NCBI GenBank assembly: GCA_033782935.1
Contig: JAWQEG010002491.1
Span: 191,001 to 255,000, forward strand
DNA: 64,000 bases
Direction: 5' to 3'
Origin: Petrolisthes cinctipes
Taxonomy: Eukaryota; Arthropoda; Malacostraca; Decapoda; Porcellanidae
The notes under the pieces were generated by a model. It was not told the origin of the DNA. It saw only the letters and a list, made by a program, of their open reading frames with translations, and did not search any database. Position numbers and translations under genes: made by a program. Shown here in pieces: positions 34,601 through 46,300 of the stretch (its first letter is position 1; each line of letters starts with the position of its first letter).

Positions 34601-37600
34601 GCCATGGCCTGAACCGGGCTTTCCCATAATGTGTTTAATAGAATGGGGTGCTGTGTTGCATCCCGGACAGGCATCTGCAATGGCTCCATCCAGATTCTTC
34701 TGATATGTCAGAAGGGCCGGGTGGTGGCTTCACCGCAGCCTGGCCAGGTGGACTCACGGGGAAGAGATAATTCAGATGGGTGTATGTCAGGAGGTCGTGC
34801 ATGCAGCTGTGTGTTGTTTTTGAGTGTATGGATGGACTGATGAGTGATTTGAGTATGGATATGTTTCTGGAGATTGGTTTGGGGTGGGTAGAGTGTATGG
34901 GATCGTGTACTGGGTGTTGTTTTGATGTTCCTTGGCATGTGTGGGTGTTGTTGTTGTTGTTGAAGTTCCTCAAGCTGTCTGGCCGAGCAGCCCCGAGCTC
35001 TTGAGGAAAGCTTTGGCTTGAACCGGGCTTTCCCACAGTGCCCTCAGTGAGTGTATCTTGTGTTGTTGGCGAGTGTCGTTGTGTGCGTTGCAGTCTTCCA
35101 TAATGTGTTTAATAGAATGGGGTGCTGTGTTGCATCCTGGGCAGGTATCTGTGATGGCTTCATCTAGTTTCTTTTGATATGTCAGGAGAGCTGGATGATG
35201 GCCGCTTCTCAACCTGGCCAGGTGGACTCTTTCCTCACGGAGAAGGGAGGATCCTGATGGGTTGATGTCAGGGGGTCGTGCATGCAGCAGGGTGTTGTTT
35301 TTAAGTTTTTTGATGGATTGGTGGGTGATTTGAGTATGAATGTGTTTTTGGAGACTGGTTTGGGGTGGGCAGGGTGTGCCATGTAGTGTGATAATGCTTT
35401 GTTGTGCTTCTCAGTGTAATATTGGAACAGCTTGTCAAGACCAAACATTATTTCAGTGGTTCGCTGCTTGGAGGTATCTGTAGTCTTCACCTCGTGTTTG
35501 AACTTATCCAGGGCATAGAGAATGTGGCTAAGTTTGCCTACAGGTAACTCAGTCTCCATAGGTTGCAGTTGTTGTTGTTGTTGTTGCTATTCATGGGGTT
35601 GTAGTGCTGTATCAGCCTCATTCACATGCTCCAGAATCTCAAATGGATCTTGTTGTTCGACGCTGGAATGAGCTTCTTGTACCTCTTGCAGCGTCAGTTC
35701 TTGTAAACCTGGGACTTGTTGAAGGTAGGTGTTGGTTGGTAGGGTGTAGGGTTGGGGGCAACAAGTCGGCGACGATGGAGAAGGGGTACGCAGGACACTG
35801 GGAGACTGACTGAGTGAGAGGAAGAAGCCAGCTGGAGGGAGTGGCTAGTTTCACGCATAAACCGAATTTAGACGCACTTCAGGGAAAGGCTGCGCAGATT
35901 TGGGCCACTCTTGGGCATAAAAACGCGCTCGGTGGAAGCATCGTGCAGAAGATAAGAAACGGTACTAATTTGGGGTTCGTCACGCAATAATTGAAACTCG
36001 TATTGAGAACATGCGCAATATGCAAACCTACTGTATGGTAATTATCGCAGAAGTGGAGCACTGAAAATACATCCTTACACGCTCACTGCTCTTCCTACAC
36101 TGGCTGCCAGTGGCTGGTGTGACTCGGGGGACCCTCCTAGGCCCATACCCCCTCTGTTGTGAGCCTAATCAAGTATGTCAGGGGGCGCGCATATTTAAAA
36201 ATGCATCTGTCGAAAAATGACAATACCTGCGATCACCGACACTTGGTGGTGGTGTCGACGATTGCTGACACCCACGGTTTAAGGGTTAATGTTCCTGTGA
36301 AATAAATAATGGGCAATGTGGTATTATGTATATTTGTACTGTCAAAGTTAAATATATTTTACTGTTTTTCCTCAAATAAAAATTGCACTTCTGTCATTTA
36401 ATAAAGAATAATAAGCAACATATCAGTGTCGGGTTTACTCCTGTGGAGTCCTATGGGCATTTTGTAACTTTGTATGTGGAGGCCCCAATCATTATAATTT
36501 TTAGCAAATGGTTGGGGTGGCGAGCAAAGCGAGCCTGATCCGCTGGAGGGTGCTACAAATTTGAAATTGTAGCACCTTTTTTATATATATATATACACTG
36601 TATATTTAGTTCAAAACTTCTTATACGACACACACACACCAAAATTTATATTAATAATACTGTAGAAGGGAAATTATTTTCAGCTGCACAATCAATAATA
36701 TAGCAAAATATATACTGTAATCGATTAACAGAAAACGAGATGTTGATGAAAATTTCGATGGATAACTAATTACTTAAGACCCTTTCTTACCTGCCTCTGA
36801 TGGAGCAATATTAGTCCTATTAATATACATACAATATACATTTTTTGCTCAATTTGCTTAAAAATATGTTTAATATAAATATTTGATAAACTATTATATA
36901 CCAGTAATTGAATAAAGAGGAAAAATTATTATTTTGTAGTCAATACAATTGTAATATTTATGTGGAGACTAGGAGTTAGCCTTGTGATGTGGAAGCCCCC
37001 TTACTGTGGAGGCCCATGGGCAGCTGCCCACTTTTCCCACTCCTATATCCGGCATTGTAACATATCAATTCACATATTAATGAGGTGCTCCAGGAATATA
37101 TGAATTAGACTAAAAAAGTGATTGTAAAGGTTTGCTATTATGATTTTTTTTTTATTTAGACCAGGGGTTCTCAACCTGGGGTTTGCAGGAAGATTTTCAG
37201 GGTTTTTTGGATGGTTGATAAATATTTATTTAAACTGTTAAATCAACAGAGAGAGAGACTGACTGACTGACTGCATCATATTTTGCTCATGTTCAGTTCA
37301 ATCAACAACTGAGTTGCATGAGGGTGGGGGATGGTTACGGTTAGCTATCTGGCAGACACTAATGCACTTGTTGCTACCCCTCTGTGTCCTGCACTTTTTG
37401 CTTACCTAAATGAGGTATATTTATATACTGTATTTTTTTAACAGTATGTTGGTGTTCTTGAGATGTTATTGTATGGTAATATATTTATACTGTGAATATG
37501 ATAATCAGTATTTAATACAATTTTTAAAGCTTGTGTTTATGACCATGGTTGTATATATGCCTATTTAGCAACTGCAGTATATTGAATTGCTCATATTATA

Positions 37601-39676
37601 GTACCATTATATATTTGGTGTCATATTAATAGAGGTACAATTCTGGGACTTTGCGGGAAAAAGATTGACAACCTCGGATTTAGACTGTTGAATATTTTGA
37701 CAGGAAAGTCATGTTTGCTTGTATAATTGTCCAAATCTTGTTAAAACAAGAGGAAATACTTCCCTTCATAGGAAAGTCAGATGTTAGTTAATGCTGTGCA
37801 ACCCTTTGTACTTTCAGATGATAAGATGATAGACACTCCACACTCCTCTACCTCAGTTGAGCCGACAGGGGAGCATGGGTTGGGCCGTCAACTGAGGGAA
37901 ATCACCTCTTCACAGAGCTCAGAATCAGGTATGTCATTTGTAGAACTGTACTGTGCCATGAAAGCTTATGTCTGGGTATAATTAACTTGTTTGGTAGTGC
38001 ATAGAACTAAAATATTAATAAACCCATTTTCACCATTCTTTGCAGATACGGAAGATATGATATTGCTACGACACTCCAACAAAATCCCAAGCACATGTGG
38101 CAAAGAAAATAGAAACAAAAAGCGAAAAATGCAACCAATTACATATGAAGCTGAAAATTGCAAGAAAAGCTGTAGAACAAAAAACATTAACCTTCAATGT
38201 AGCCCTGATATTGATAGCTACAGTGGAGAGAGAAGTGTAAATGCTGATTTGTCAAATATGGATGGATATCCAGATGAGACGGACTTGGAAGAGTCTTTCC
38301 CAGCCATTGAGATGTCCAGAAAAATGTCCATGGAGGATAGCCATAAAAGAACAGATAAAAAAAAAAGTATTAATGGTGAAGCTAAGAAATGCCAAAAAAA
38401 TCAAAAGTGTCAAAACATCAATTCAAATAACCTAACTGAAATATTGGGGGTTGATAATGGTCAAAATGAAACTGAAAGTCCAGATTATGAAGCTATATTT
38501 AGTGAAGAATGGAATGCAGTAAGTCATAACAGTATGGGTGCTATGTTTGTTACTACTGTAAAATATTGTACCAGTTGTAAGTCCAATACTGTACCAGTAT
38601 TTATAGATGTAAAGTTCTTGTACTGTACATTGGTGCATCCTGTATTAGCAATATTTAATATCTAATTCTCTGATATCTAAATCCTTATGTTGTACTGATA
38701 TCGAATTCTCTTCTCTAATACATATTGCTATTGTTGCATACAGGAATCACTGGCATCGTTGGTGGCTGAACAGAAACTCATAGAAGAGAAGCTAAAACAA
38801 GAGGAAGAAGATCGCATATTAGCAGAAGCTCTTCAGTCAGAATTCAACCAACACCAGGGAAAGGTGAGCTTAGAATCTACTGTATGTGTATGTACTCTAT
38901 CTATCTATATATAGCTCTGAGACCTCGTTCCCTCTGGGAACCCCCTCCAAGGGGGTGACCCAAGTAGAAGAGTCTCCAGTTTTCCCTGTTCCAGCACTCC
39001 CTCCATACTTGGTCAAGTCCTCCTTTACTTCTCACGCTTCTCTCCCTCACATACTTTTCCACTCTGTTCTTCCATCTGGCCGGTGGTCTGCCTCTCACAC
39101 CAAGTCCAACAACTTCACTTCCATACACCTTCTTTGCAAACTCCACATCTTGCACTCTATTATTCACATGTTCAAACCACCTCAATGTATTACGCTTTAC
39201 CCTCTCAACTACCCCACACTCAATACCAATTGCTTTCTCACTCATACTACATCTCTCATACACACTATGATGCTAAGAGGTGTAAGGGCTACATTAATGG
39301 AATAGATAAAACAAAAGTGTATATTAAAATTATTATGATGGTTGATGGATCCCTAGGAGATGGTATGTTGGGGTAATTTTCTAAGAAGTGAAGAAGACTG
39401 AAGCAAAAGAAATATGGTAACAAATTGTAGAACCAGATATCAGGAGTACAATGAAGTTGAGTTTTGTTGGATGGCATTGTGTTTCAGTGAAATTAATAAA
39501 TGTAGTAACAATTTATATATATTCGCCTTGTAATAATCCTTCTTGGCTTGGTGTTAGTTCTCTTTATACTGAAATAATGTTATTATTATTATGATGGGGC
39601 GAGGGTCACGGGGAACCCCTCCCCTGTAAGATTTCTCTAGCAAAGGGCTACCTCCAGCATGGAGATAAATGCCTGG

Positions 39677-39709
<33 letters not shown>

Positions 39710-39978
39710 AAAAAAAAATTATTATGATCGTAATGAGATAGTATGCTAGGAGAATATCATCTTATGGGGGATATTTATTACAGATAAACAGAAGAAAAGG
39801 ATCAGAAGATGAATATGCATTAAGGGGAAGGAGACCTCTTAATGCATCTCTCCATGTTGCTGGGCCCAGTGAAATGAGGAGAGGAAGACCCAAAAACACC
39901 AGTAAAAGTTCAGTCAAGGGAATAAAAAAGCAAATTACCCTTGCTGATAGCATTGCAAAGCATCGCAAGACTGTCTAA
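26786..39978 (+). CDS. RNF168: RNF168-like RING E3 ubiquitin ligase
   Basis: Eleven exons: 26786-27132, 28313-28446, 28655-28800, 30180-30263, 31720-31806, 32142-32241, 32701-32763, 37818-37928, 38046-38518, 38744-38863 and 39784-39978 (TAA). They total 1860 nt (619 aa), with all phases consistent. Residues 13-73 hold four repeats of the type KGATARPNLKLS. A C3HC4 RING follows (C75, C78, C90, H92, C95, C98, C110, C113; MCPICLCILVEPVTMPCGHS). Exon 3 (GEIRQEYEAMVAMEQQELG) matches the UMI region. Exons 4 and 5 each end in an MIU-like motif (DDSAVAQQLT; SDEAVARQIE). Exon 10 has MIU2 (EEDRILAEALQSEF) and exon 11 opens with the LRM2-like INRRKGSEDEYALRGR. In vertebrates RNF168 ubiquitinates H2A at DNA breaks and reads ubiquitin through these modules. 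Exon 9 (Lys-rich, low similarity) is not recognisable. The N-terminal repeats are not something I know from vertebrate RNF168. RNF169 is an alternative name, but the overall layout favours RNF168. Confidence 0.9.
27191..27637 (+). mobile_element. MITE of the TTAGG-core family, 5' end duplicated
   Basis: A full copy (from 27277) is preceded by a second, diverged copy of its first 86 bp. The outer flanks AAATATAC (27183-27190) and AAATGCAC (27638-27645) agree at six of eight positions. The whole therefore looks like one old insertion with an internally duplicated left end. It lies in intron 1 of the RNF168-like gene. Confidence 0.7.
27822..27920 (+). repeat. Partial MITE relative
   Basis: GACCAGGGCAGACTACCGGG and GGGGGGAAATTAAAC match, inverted, the partial copy at 14050-14185. 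No terminal repeats are visible. Confidence 0.55.
29200..29414 (+). mobile_element. LINE endonuclease-domain fragment
   Basis: The plus strand reads in part FKRGTMDVLDVAETHVKGRG, resembling the start of a LINE apurinic endonuclease. It is cut off by the trinucleotide microsatellite that follows. It lies in an intron of the RNF168-like gene. Confidence 0.55.
29416..29507. repeat. (TTA)n microsatellite
   Basis: About thirty TTA/ATT triplets with two G interruptions. Open frames through it (poly-Ile, poly-Asn) are artefacts. Confidence 0.95.
29650..30018 (+). mobile_element. LINE 3' fragment
   Basis: The segment matches the 3' end of the 5240-7335 LINE, with LDQAKRECWDRENWRLFYHG and a terminal GTAGATAGATAG. 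It lies just before exon 4 of the RNF168-like gene. Confidence 0.75.
30310..30715 (+). repeat. GC-rich island ending in poly(A)
   Basis: This block is clearly richer in GC than the intron around it and ends in about 18 A at 30698-30715. An open frame of 136 codons crosses it and matches no family I know. The poly(A) tail suggests a retroposed sequence, perhaps a LINE or SINE part, or an unknown processed copy. Confidence 0.4.
31575..31607. repeat. Poly(T) tract
   Basis: A run of 33 T in the intron before exon 5 of the RNF168-like gene. It could be the poly(A) tail of an old minus-strand retroposon, but no body is recognisable beside it. Confidence 0.8.
33715..33840 (+). other. TATA box and signal-peptide-like short ORF
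   Basis: TATATAAAG at 33715 is followed about 35 bases later by a TCAG initiator-like site (33751). An ATG at 33787 opens 17 codons, MVTKLVLLTVLVNLLDE, before a stop. The hydrophobic N-terminus resembles the first exon of a secreted arthropod (for example cuticular) protein, but no following exon is seen. It may be a captured or decayed gene start. Confidence 0.3.
34541..35565 (-). mobile_element. Two tandem LINE 3' fragments
   Basis: The minus strand near 34970-35212 reads RSGHHPALLTYQKKLDEAITDTC PGCNTAPHSIKH, the Cys/His-containing end of a jockey-like LINE polymerase. A second copy begins about 473 bp away (compare 34624 and 35097, TAATGTGTTTAATAGAATGG). Each 3' end adjoins GTT repeats (AAC on the coding strand). 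A third part at 35209-35559 (minus) matches nothing known to me. Confidence 0.65.
36424..37057. mobile_element. hAT-type non-autonomous element
   Basis: The ends CAGTGTCGG and CCGGCATTG are short inverted repeats. The flanks CAACATAT (36416-36423) and TAACATAT (37058-37065) agree at seven of eight bases, as expected for an old 8-bp duplication. No transposase is visible. It lies 138 bp after the piggyBac-like element. Confidence 0.7.
37162..37677. mobile_element. hAT (Charlie-like) MITE
   Basis: The left end CAGGGGTTCTCAACCTGGGG is the classic hAT/Charlie-type terminus. The right end AGATTGACAACCTCGG is a decayed inverted copy. A perfect 8-bp duplication ATTTAGAC flanks it (37154-37161 and 37678-37685). 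It is non-coding. Confidence 0.85.
38896..39265 (-). mobile_element. Inverted LINE 3' fragment
   Basis: The minus strand reads [20 protein letters not shown], then RRPxARWKNRVEKY-like sequence and [20 protein letters not shown]. This is the same LINE family as at 5240-7335. It lies in the last intron of the RNF168-like gene. Confidence 0.8.
39677..39704. repeat. (TA)n microsatellite
   Basis: About fourteen TA dinucleotides followed by an A tract, just before the last exon of the RNF168-like gene. Confidence 0.9.
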
Positions 39979-42900
39979 AGAACAAAAGCATATGTAAGGC
40001 CTTAATTTTTCCAGCTACATCATATTATTAATTGCCTGTCATGTTTTTATTTTTTCAAATTTGCATTCAGTAGGTGTATTGATGATTGTGTTAATTTGTG
40101 TTGATTTATTGTGTTAATCCTTTTTTCTTTCACAATGATAAAATTAATAGGCACCCAGTATATACTGCAATATAGTTCTGTAATAGGAAAATTTTGATGT
40201 ACAGTAATATGTGGGTATTGAGAGATAAAGAAATGTGTAATTTTCTTATCAACACCACTAAAGAGCTAATGTTTGTGGGTCAGTTTGTTTTTTGTCTGGT
40301 AGTAACAGAATGATACAAAGTTATGTGTAGATTCTTAGAAATTTTAAATGGCAAGAAGTTAATAGATTTGGAGAGAAATGTAGATCCATAATTGTTATTA
40401 ATTTATATATTCTTTGCAAATAAGGAAATACCATTATCATCCCTACAGATGTATCTTTATATTTCACTTCATATATACTGAATATATATACAGTATATAA
40501 TTATATATATATATTTGCTGTGGCTACTGTAGGATATAAAGTTGCCTGTAACACTTCTATCCCTCTCTGCTGTCTATCAAATTGTAACCCTTTCCATCAC
40601 AGACTAGAGAGAGTTTGAGAAGTAGGAAAGCTTAAACTGAAGGAAGAGCAGTGAAATGAGGCCTAGAAATATTGAAAGTGAATATCTAATGGATAGGATT
40701 TTCCACTAAGATCCCTGAAGTATTGCCTACATTGCTGTAGGCAATATTTCCCCTTTGGACAGAATATGGTATATAATATTATAGACCTGGTGGGACAGAG
40801 CATGTGCAGGCAACATTACAACTAAGAATGGATGGTGATATGTTATGGCAGGAAGCAGTATGATTTTGTTGTGAGTTGGGAATTTTTCACCTTTTTTCCT
40901 ATGTGCAGTATTTAGATGCATATACAGGTACTATGTATTGGTATAAGCATTGCACATTACTCTAGTTTATTTAAGTGGGTTGTAGCTAAGTTTAGAACAG
41001 CCAAAATGTGTACCCAATTCAAAGAGCTCGACCCAAGAAAATTAGTTTGTCAGGTAGTTTTGGTATTCTCTGGTTTTGCAGTCACCCAGAATTATCTTTG
41101 ACGTTTTTCATCCAGTTGGAGACAGTGAAATACTGTATGCATTAACTTCTATACAGTGCACTTTCTTCTCATTTCATAAAATAACATTAACTATAAATCC
41201 CTTATCCTGTACCTGTAACATAGCATTGTTCTCTGCTTTTATATTATTGGAGACTGCTTTTCAAAAGTTCACATATAAGGCTTCAATGTGATATTTATAC
41301 ATTTCAAGTTCCAGATGAGTAATACGGTACTTTAAAGTTCATTAAAACAAACCGCATATTTTCCATTTGTGCGTTATGCTGCTAGTGCTGGCCCGATACC
41401 CCTGATGTAGGACACTTAAGGAAATCTAACCACCACCCAAGGCAGGGAAGTCTACCCTTAATACCTTTTGATAATTTATCTGCCATGCTATATATCTAGA
41501 CCAACATAAATATGCTAAATTATTTTTAAACTTCGCTAATACTGTAATCTGTAATGTTACTTTTCAGTAGATATATTCGTACAGTGTTCCAGTGTTCTAT
41601 TTGCACTGTGCCAATGCAAAAATTTAAATACTGGTATTATTATGGAGTAGTAGATGAAAGGGACAATAATATCTATAGTATCAGGAAACTTTTATTAAAA
41701 ATGTATTAACTTTACAGGAACTTAAGATATGTTTTCATTTATACATGTTATACATATACAATATATATATGTGTATCTTTGAGGAAATCCCAAAGATGTG
41801 CTGTCATTAATACATACATAGTATCAAAATATACCATACATAGATAGGTTCACTGGTCACATACACATTATCTATATATAAGGACACTTTAAAGTCAACA
41901 AGATTCTCTTGCCAGGCAACTTAATGCTACTTCAAAAGGAGACCACATTTCTGTTGTGTGTTTTTCTGTTACAGTTTCACACATTATTTTTGCCTGCGAC
42001 ATGTTGCACAACAGGCAAACAATATATATTGCTTTTTGTGAATGTTATGAAAGGTTAGATAATTATGAAAACATACCAGCATACTGATATCGATTTCTTT
42101 TCATCTATTTATCCCTACCAATTAAGTGAGCTTCAGGGGAAAAATTCCATATCCAGCTGTAGAACTGTGTTGGTGGGTAACTATAGCAGAAGGATAATAA
42201 CCATTCTGCTCATTTATCCCTTTTTAAAAGGGCAGTGTTTGTTTATTCAGTGTCCCCAATACTGAATCTGTGCAAAATATTGGATAGAAACTTATTGCCC
42301 TTAACTGTATGTGAAGTATGAAGCCATTACTTACTGTAAAATGCCTAAATTGCAAGAAGAGTTGGAATAATGCAATTGCTTTAAACACTTCATACCATTT
42401 GCTGTATCGCATATGAATATGAAATATATTGTTATACGTACAGTCTTATGTTAATTAAGAATTAATGTGGAAGCTCTTCAAAAGTTCAATATAAGTGTAG
42501 TGACAATAAAGTTGATCAGTAAACAAGAGTTTGTAGAATCTTTAACTATAACAATAGTGAGACAAGCGAGTCAATTAAAAATATTTTGATACTGTATCAA
42601 AGACCTATCCAAGAATATTCGGTATTAAACATTGCTACGGTATATACATATTTACACTGTACATATTTATCACAGACAAAAAACAGTATACATAACAAAT
42701 ATTGCATTTGTGCACAGCTGACTCTGCTAACCAATGTAATGGTATATAAAATCAGCCATAAATTCTGTAACAACACACAACCTGTATAAATTCCAGTCCA
42801 TACTTGACTCAGCACCAATAATTAAATAAATACCTATCCTCCCCTACTACTTCTCTTCAGAGACACATACTGGCCTTGTAAGAATACCTATCTACTTTCT

Positions 42901-43393
42901 ACACCAGATTCAACTATACAGTCTTGAAAAACTTGTTCCTATTCTTCAAGTGAATAAAAGAATCTTCTACACTCGGGGCACCAAGTCAACTATTGCTGGC
43001 CAGTAGGAGAGTTCTTTTTTTAGCTACAAGAACTGGGGCTATAAATATGCAGTATACAATACTAATTATGGAAACCTTGCTAGTACTCCACCTGGGAGTA
43101 TTTTAAAGGGTACTGTAATTAAATTCCCCTTAACACAGTGGTTTATAGTACATGCTTTGTATGTACATAACACTGATTTCACTTATTCATAATTGAAATT
43201 TCTGGTACGAAGCATTAGTCAGCTATTCAGAGAGCCAAACCCTGAGTAACTTAATTTTCCATGCATGAGAGGGCAAATCTTGGTGTGCTGCAGAATGCCG
43301 AGCAAAGTAAGAGGAATTTTTTCATGTGAATGAAGCAAGAGACTGGAAACTTTGCAGCATCTTGAGCAAAACACAACAAAAAACTTCAGACCT
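39979..43393. other. Convergent 3' region between the RNF168-like and receptor genes
   Basis: The two genes end facing each other across 3.4 kb with no further coding exon that I can see. Presumably most of it is 3' UTR. A TTTATT at 41691-41696 (AATAAA on the minus strand) could end the receptor mRNA. AATAAA at 42505-42510 is a late candidate for the plus-strand gene, in which case the transcripts would overlap. Confidence 0.6.
41691..41696 (-). terminator. Possible polyadenylation signal of the receptor gene
   Basis: On the minus strand the sequence reads TTTTAATAAAAG. It would give a 3' UTR of about 1.7 kb. A nearer candidate is at 42242-42247. Confidence 0.35.
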
Positions 43394-46300
43394 TCATTTC
43401 TTGGGTGCTAGAGGCACATCATCCTGAAAAAACAATATGAAAGGTTTTTTAGAGAACTTGTGGGGGATATGAAGACATGAACCTAAAAAACCATCATCCA
43501 TGCTTCTTATGCTAGGACCTATTGTACTGTAAACAATTAAAGGGTCCTCAATTTGTGGATGTCAATGAATATACAGTGAGCAACTTCTCTAGGTATATGT
43601 GTAAATCTCAAAGTGGATATCTTTCATGTTTTAATTCACTAATTGTATCTGGAACATAACTCACTTGTTCAACAAGACAGTTTTCTGGATCCTCTGAATA
43701 CTGGTAATCAGGTGGACTGGAATAGAGGAGTTGATCTTGTCCAATGATATAGCCGCCACCATCATCATCAGTGGTTTTGCGGTACACGGGGTTAGGGAAA
43801 CGAGAGTGCTTGATGGTTCCTACCTGCCGATACCTCCAGTATCCCACCATTACCTGTAAATTACAAAGAAATATATTCAGGATGTCAGTAAGTATAAATC
43901 TGTATACAGTAATATGGATTAGTAGATATCCAGTTTAGTCAACCCCTGCAATTTGCTGGTTCACACATTTGAATTTGGAAAGCCATTCGTTGGTACAGTA
44001 TTTTTTGGTACAGTATTTTTTGAAAAAATCCAGTTATCATGTAATGTAATAAATGTATTTATGTGCAATTTCTTCAGGAAGTACCTGTATTACTGAATTA
44101 CTTGCCATAAAATGCATTTACTGGTCTCTTGGAGGGTCTGTCGGTACTGCAATCAGAATATGAATATTGCATCTTGGGGCATATCTCAGTCTTTGCAAAT
44201 TTTCAAAATTAGAAGGGGAGTCTGATATTTAATCCCATCAATAGCAGAGGTTGCCTATGTTTCTGTTAGGTACTGTACATGTGCTAACTATTGCTGCCAT
44301 ACTGAAGAAACAATGAGTCCATCTTTAAACTGGCTGAATGTGATGTTTATATCTTGGAGATGTACTGCAAACTGCATATTGTAGTAAGACTATTTTTATG
44401 ACAGTGAATGTACAACGTACTGTGATAATGGCTGCAAGGACAACACTGGCTCCCAGAATCACACCAAGTATCATCCCAGCCTGTGGTGTGTCACTGGACT
44501 TCTGGGTGTCTGTTCCAGGAAGAGCATTGACTGGCATCACTGCAGATGGCACTTCATTAGCTCTCTCCCATTCAGGTACTGGCACTGCAGGTGGGACCTT
44601 GACAGTTTCTGAAATATTCAGACATGAAAAGATTGATTCAAATGTTGAATGAGAAGGCCGGTCTGAGTTTACACCCATATTTCATCCTCGCTGCTGATTG
44701 CCTTCTAATTTTAAGAACTTCTTCCATATTGTATCTGCTCATAAAATTTTGTTAAAATCAGTTCTTAACTTCTTGTGATTTTGATTACAGACAGACAAAT
44801 AGGCAAAAACAACCTCTCCAACTTCATTGTCAAAGGAGTGTATAGCAACCTTGCAGGTAAAATCTTGTTTACATATAATAAGGCTACTGGATATATCTTG
44901 ATCATCAGTTTTTTACAAAGTTTGAAACCGAGAGATAAACCAAATCATTTGTGTATATTGGCATAAAATTACTTCTGTAATTTGAGAAGCCTTGCTTCCC
45001 AGGTTTCATAAACTTAACTCACCAACAACGCAGAAGGATGTATTCCAAGTAGAAATCATATAGCCATCAGGACACACACAAACAGGAGTGGCCAGAGCAC
45101 TACGTACACAGAAGTGACTACATGAAGCACTGTTACAAACATTCTTGCCAGAAGGTTGCCGGTATGGGTGAAGTACGTGCACTACTCTAGGAGACTCCAG
45201 CTGGAAGTTGTGAACAAAAGAAATGAGACAAGTTACAGCAATGATAGAAGCAAGGTAATGTAGCACAATACAGTACAGTAACTTTACAATTAAATATTGT
45301 GATTACATCCAATTAAAACTTATCAAAGTACTAAGAGAAAACAGAGGAATTAAACTAAATATTTTGACAATGAAGACATTGCCTCATTCACTGATAAACT
45401 GACCAGATGTCCAGCTGAGACATGTTCAACATCATTTCCAGTAAACTTGTCAGCGCTAAAGAGGGCAATTTTAGACCAGTCCACCCAGTACATACGATCC
45501 TCAAACACCGACACAGAGAATGGGTGACGAAGTACACTGGGAGAATACAGTACAGTCTGAAATAAAAAATTAAGTTCATACTGTATAAGCAAGAGTATAT
45601 GAATTTTTTTTAAACTGCATATTTTCACAGCTCTTTCAGTTGAACTGTCACCATGACATCAATTCTATAAAGCAATTTGAACTCACTTCTACATGTGAAC
45701 CATCCAGCTCTGATTTCATGATTTTGTTGTAGAATCCATCACACCAGTACAACTTCTTGCTGGCATAGTCCACAGTGATACTGTTTGGCCAGTGGACCAC
45801 GGGTGAAGATACCATGGCCATTCTGTCACTTCCATCCAGCCCTGACCTTTCAATCTTGGGTGGATTACCCCAGTCAGTCCAATACAGATAACTGGAAATG
45901 AATATATCATAATATTAATGTTGTTGTTGTTACTACAGTAATATCATATTTTTTCAGCTAACAGGCTTCTTATTTTTATTTTTTGTTATTACACAGTAAT
46001 AAATTTTAGATTAGTTCACAATCATCAAAGGAGATAAAAGGAGGCAACTCACCCATCAATAGGGTTGGCAACGATGGCACGGGGTTGTCTGAGGTGCTCG
46101 TTGACAACAGTCTTTGTATACTGACCGTCCCAGGAGATCATGCGCACCTCACTTCTCTTGGTGTCAGTGTAGTAGATGTTGTTGTGGATCCAATCAACAG
46201 CAAGGCCATCAGCTACTAAGTTTTCTCCTTCCACCAATACCTCAGCACCTTCTGGGTTTGTCATATCAGCCCTGAACAATACCAGAAACAGTTTGCTTAG

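Larger units (their letters stand above)
33171..36285. mobile_element. TTAA-flanked piggyBac-like element with nested LINE copies
   Basis: The ends CCCCCTAACCGCGGGT and ACCCACGGTTTAAGGG are imperfect inverted repeats, each directly beside TTAA (33167-33170 and 36286-36289). piggyBac elements use TTAA and often start with CCC. No piggyBac transposase is recognisable. The interior holds a TATA box with a short signal-peptide-like ORF (33715-33840) and two LINE tail fragments (34541-35565). It occupies intron 7 of the RNF168-like gene. Confidence 0.7.
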
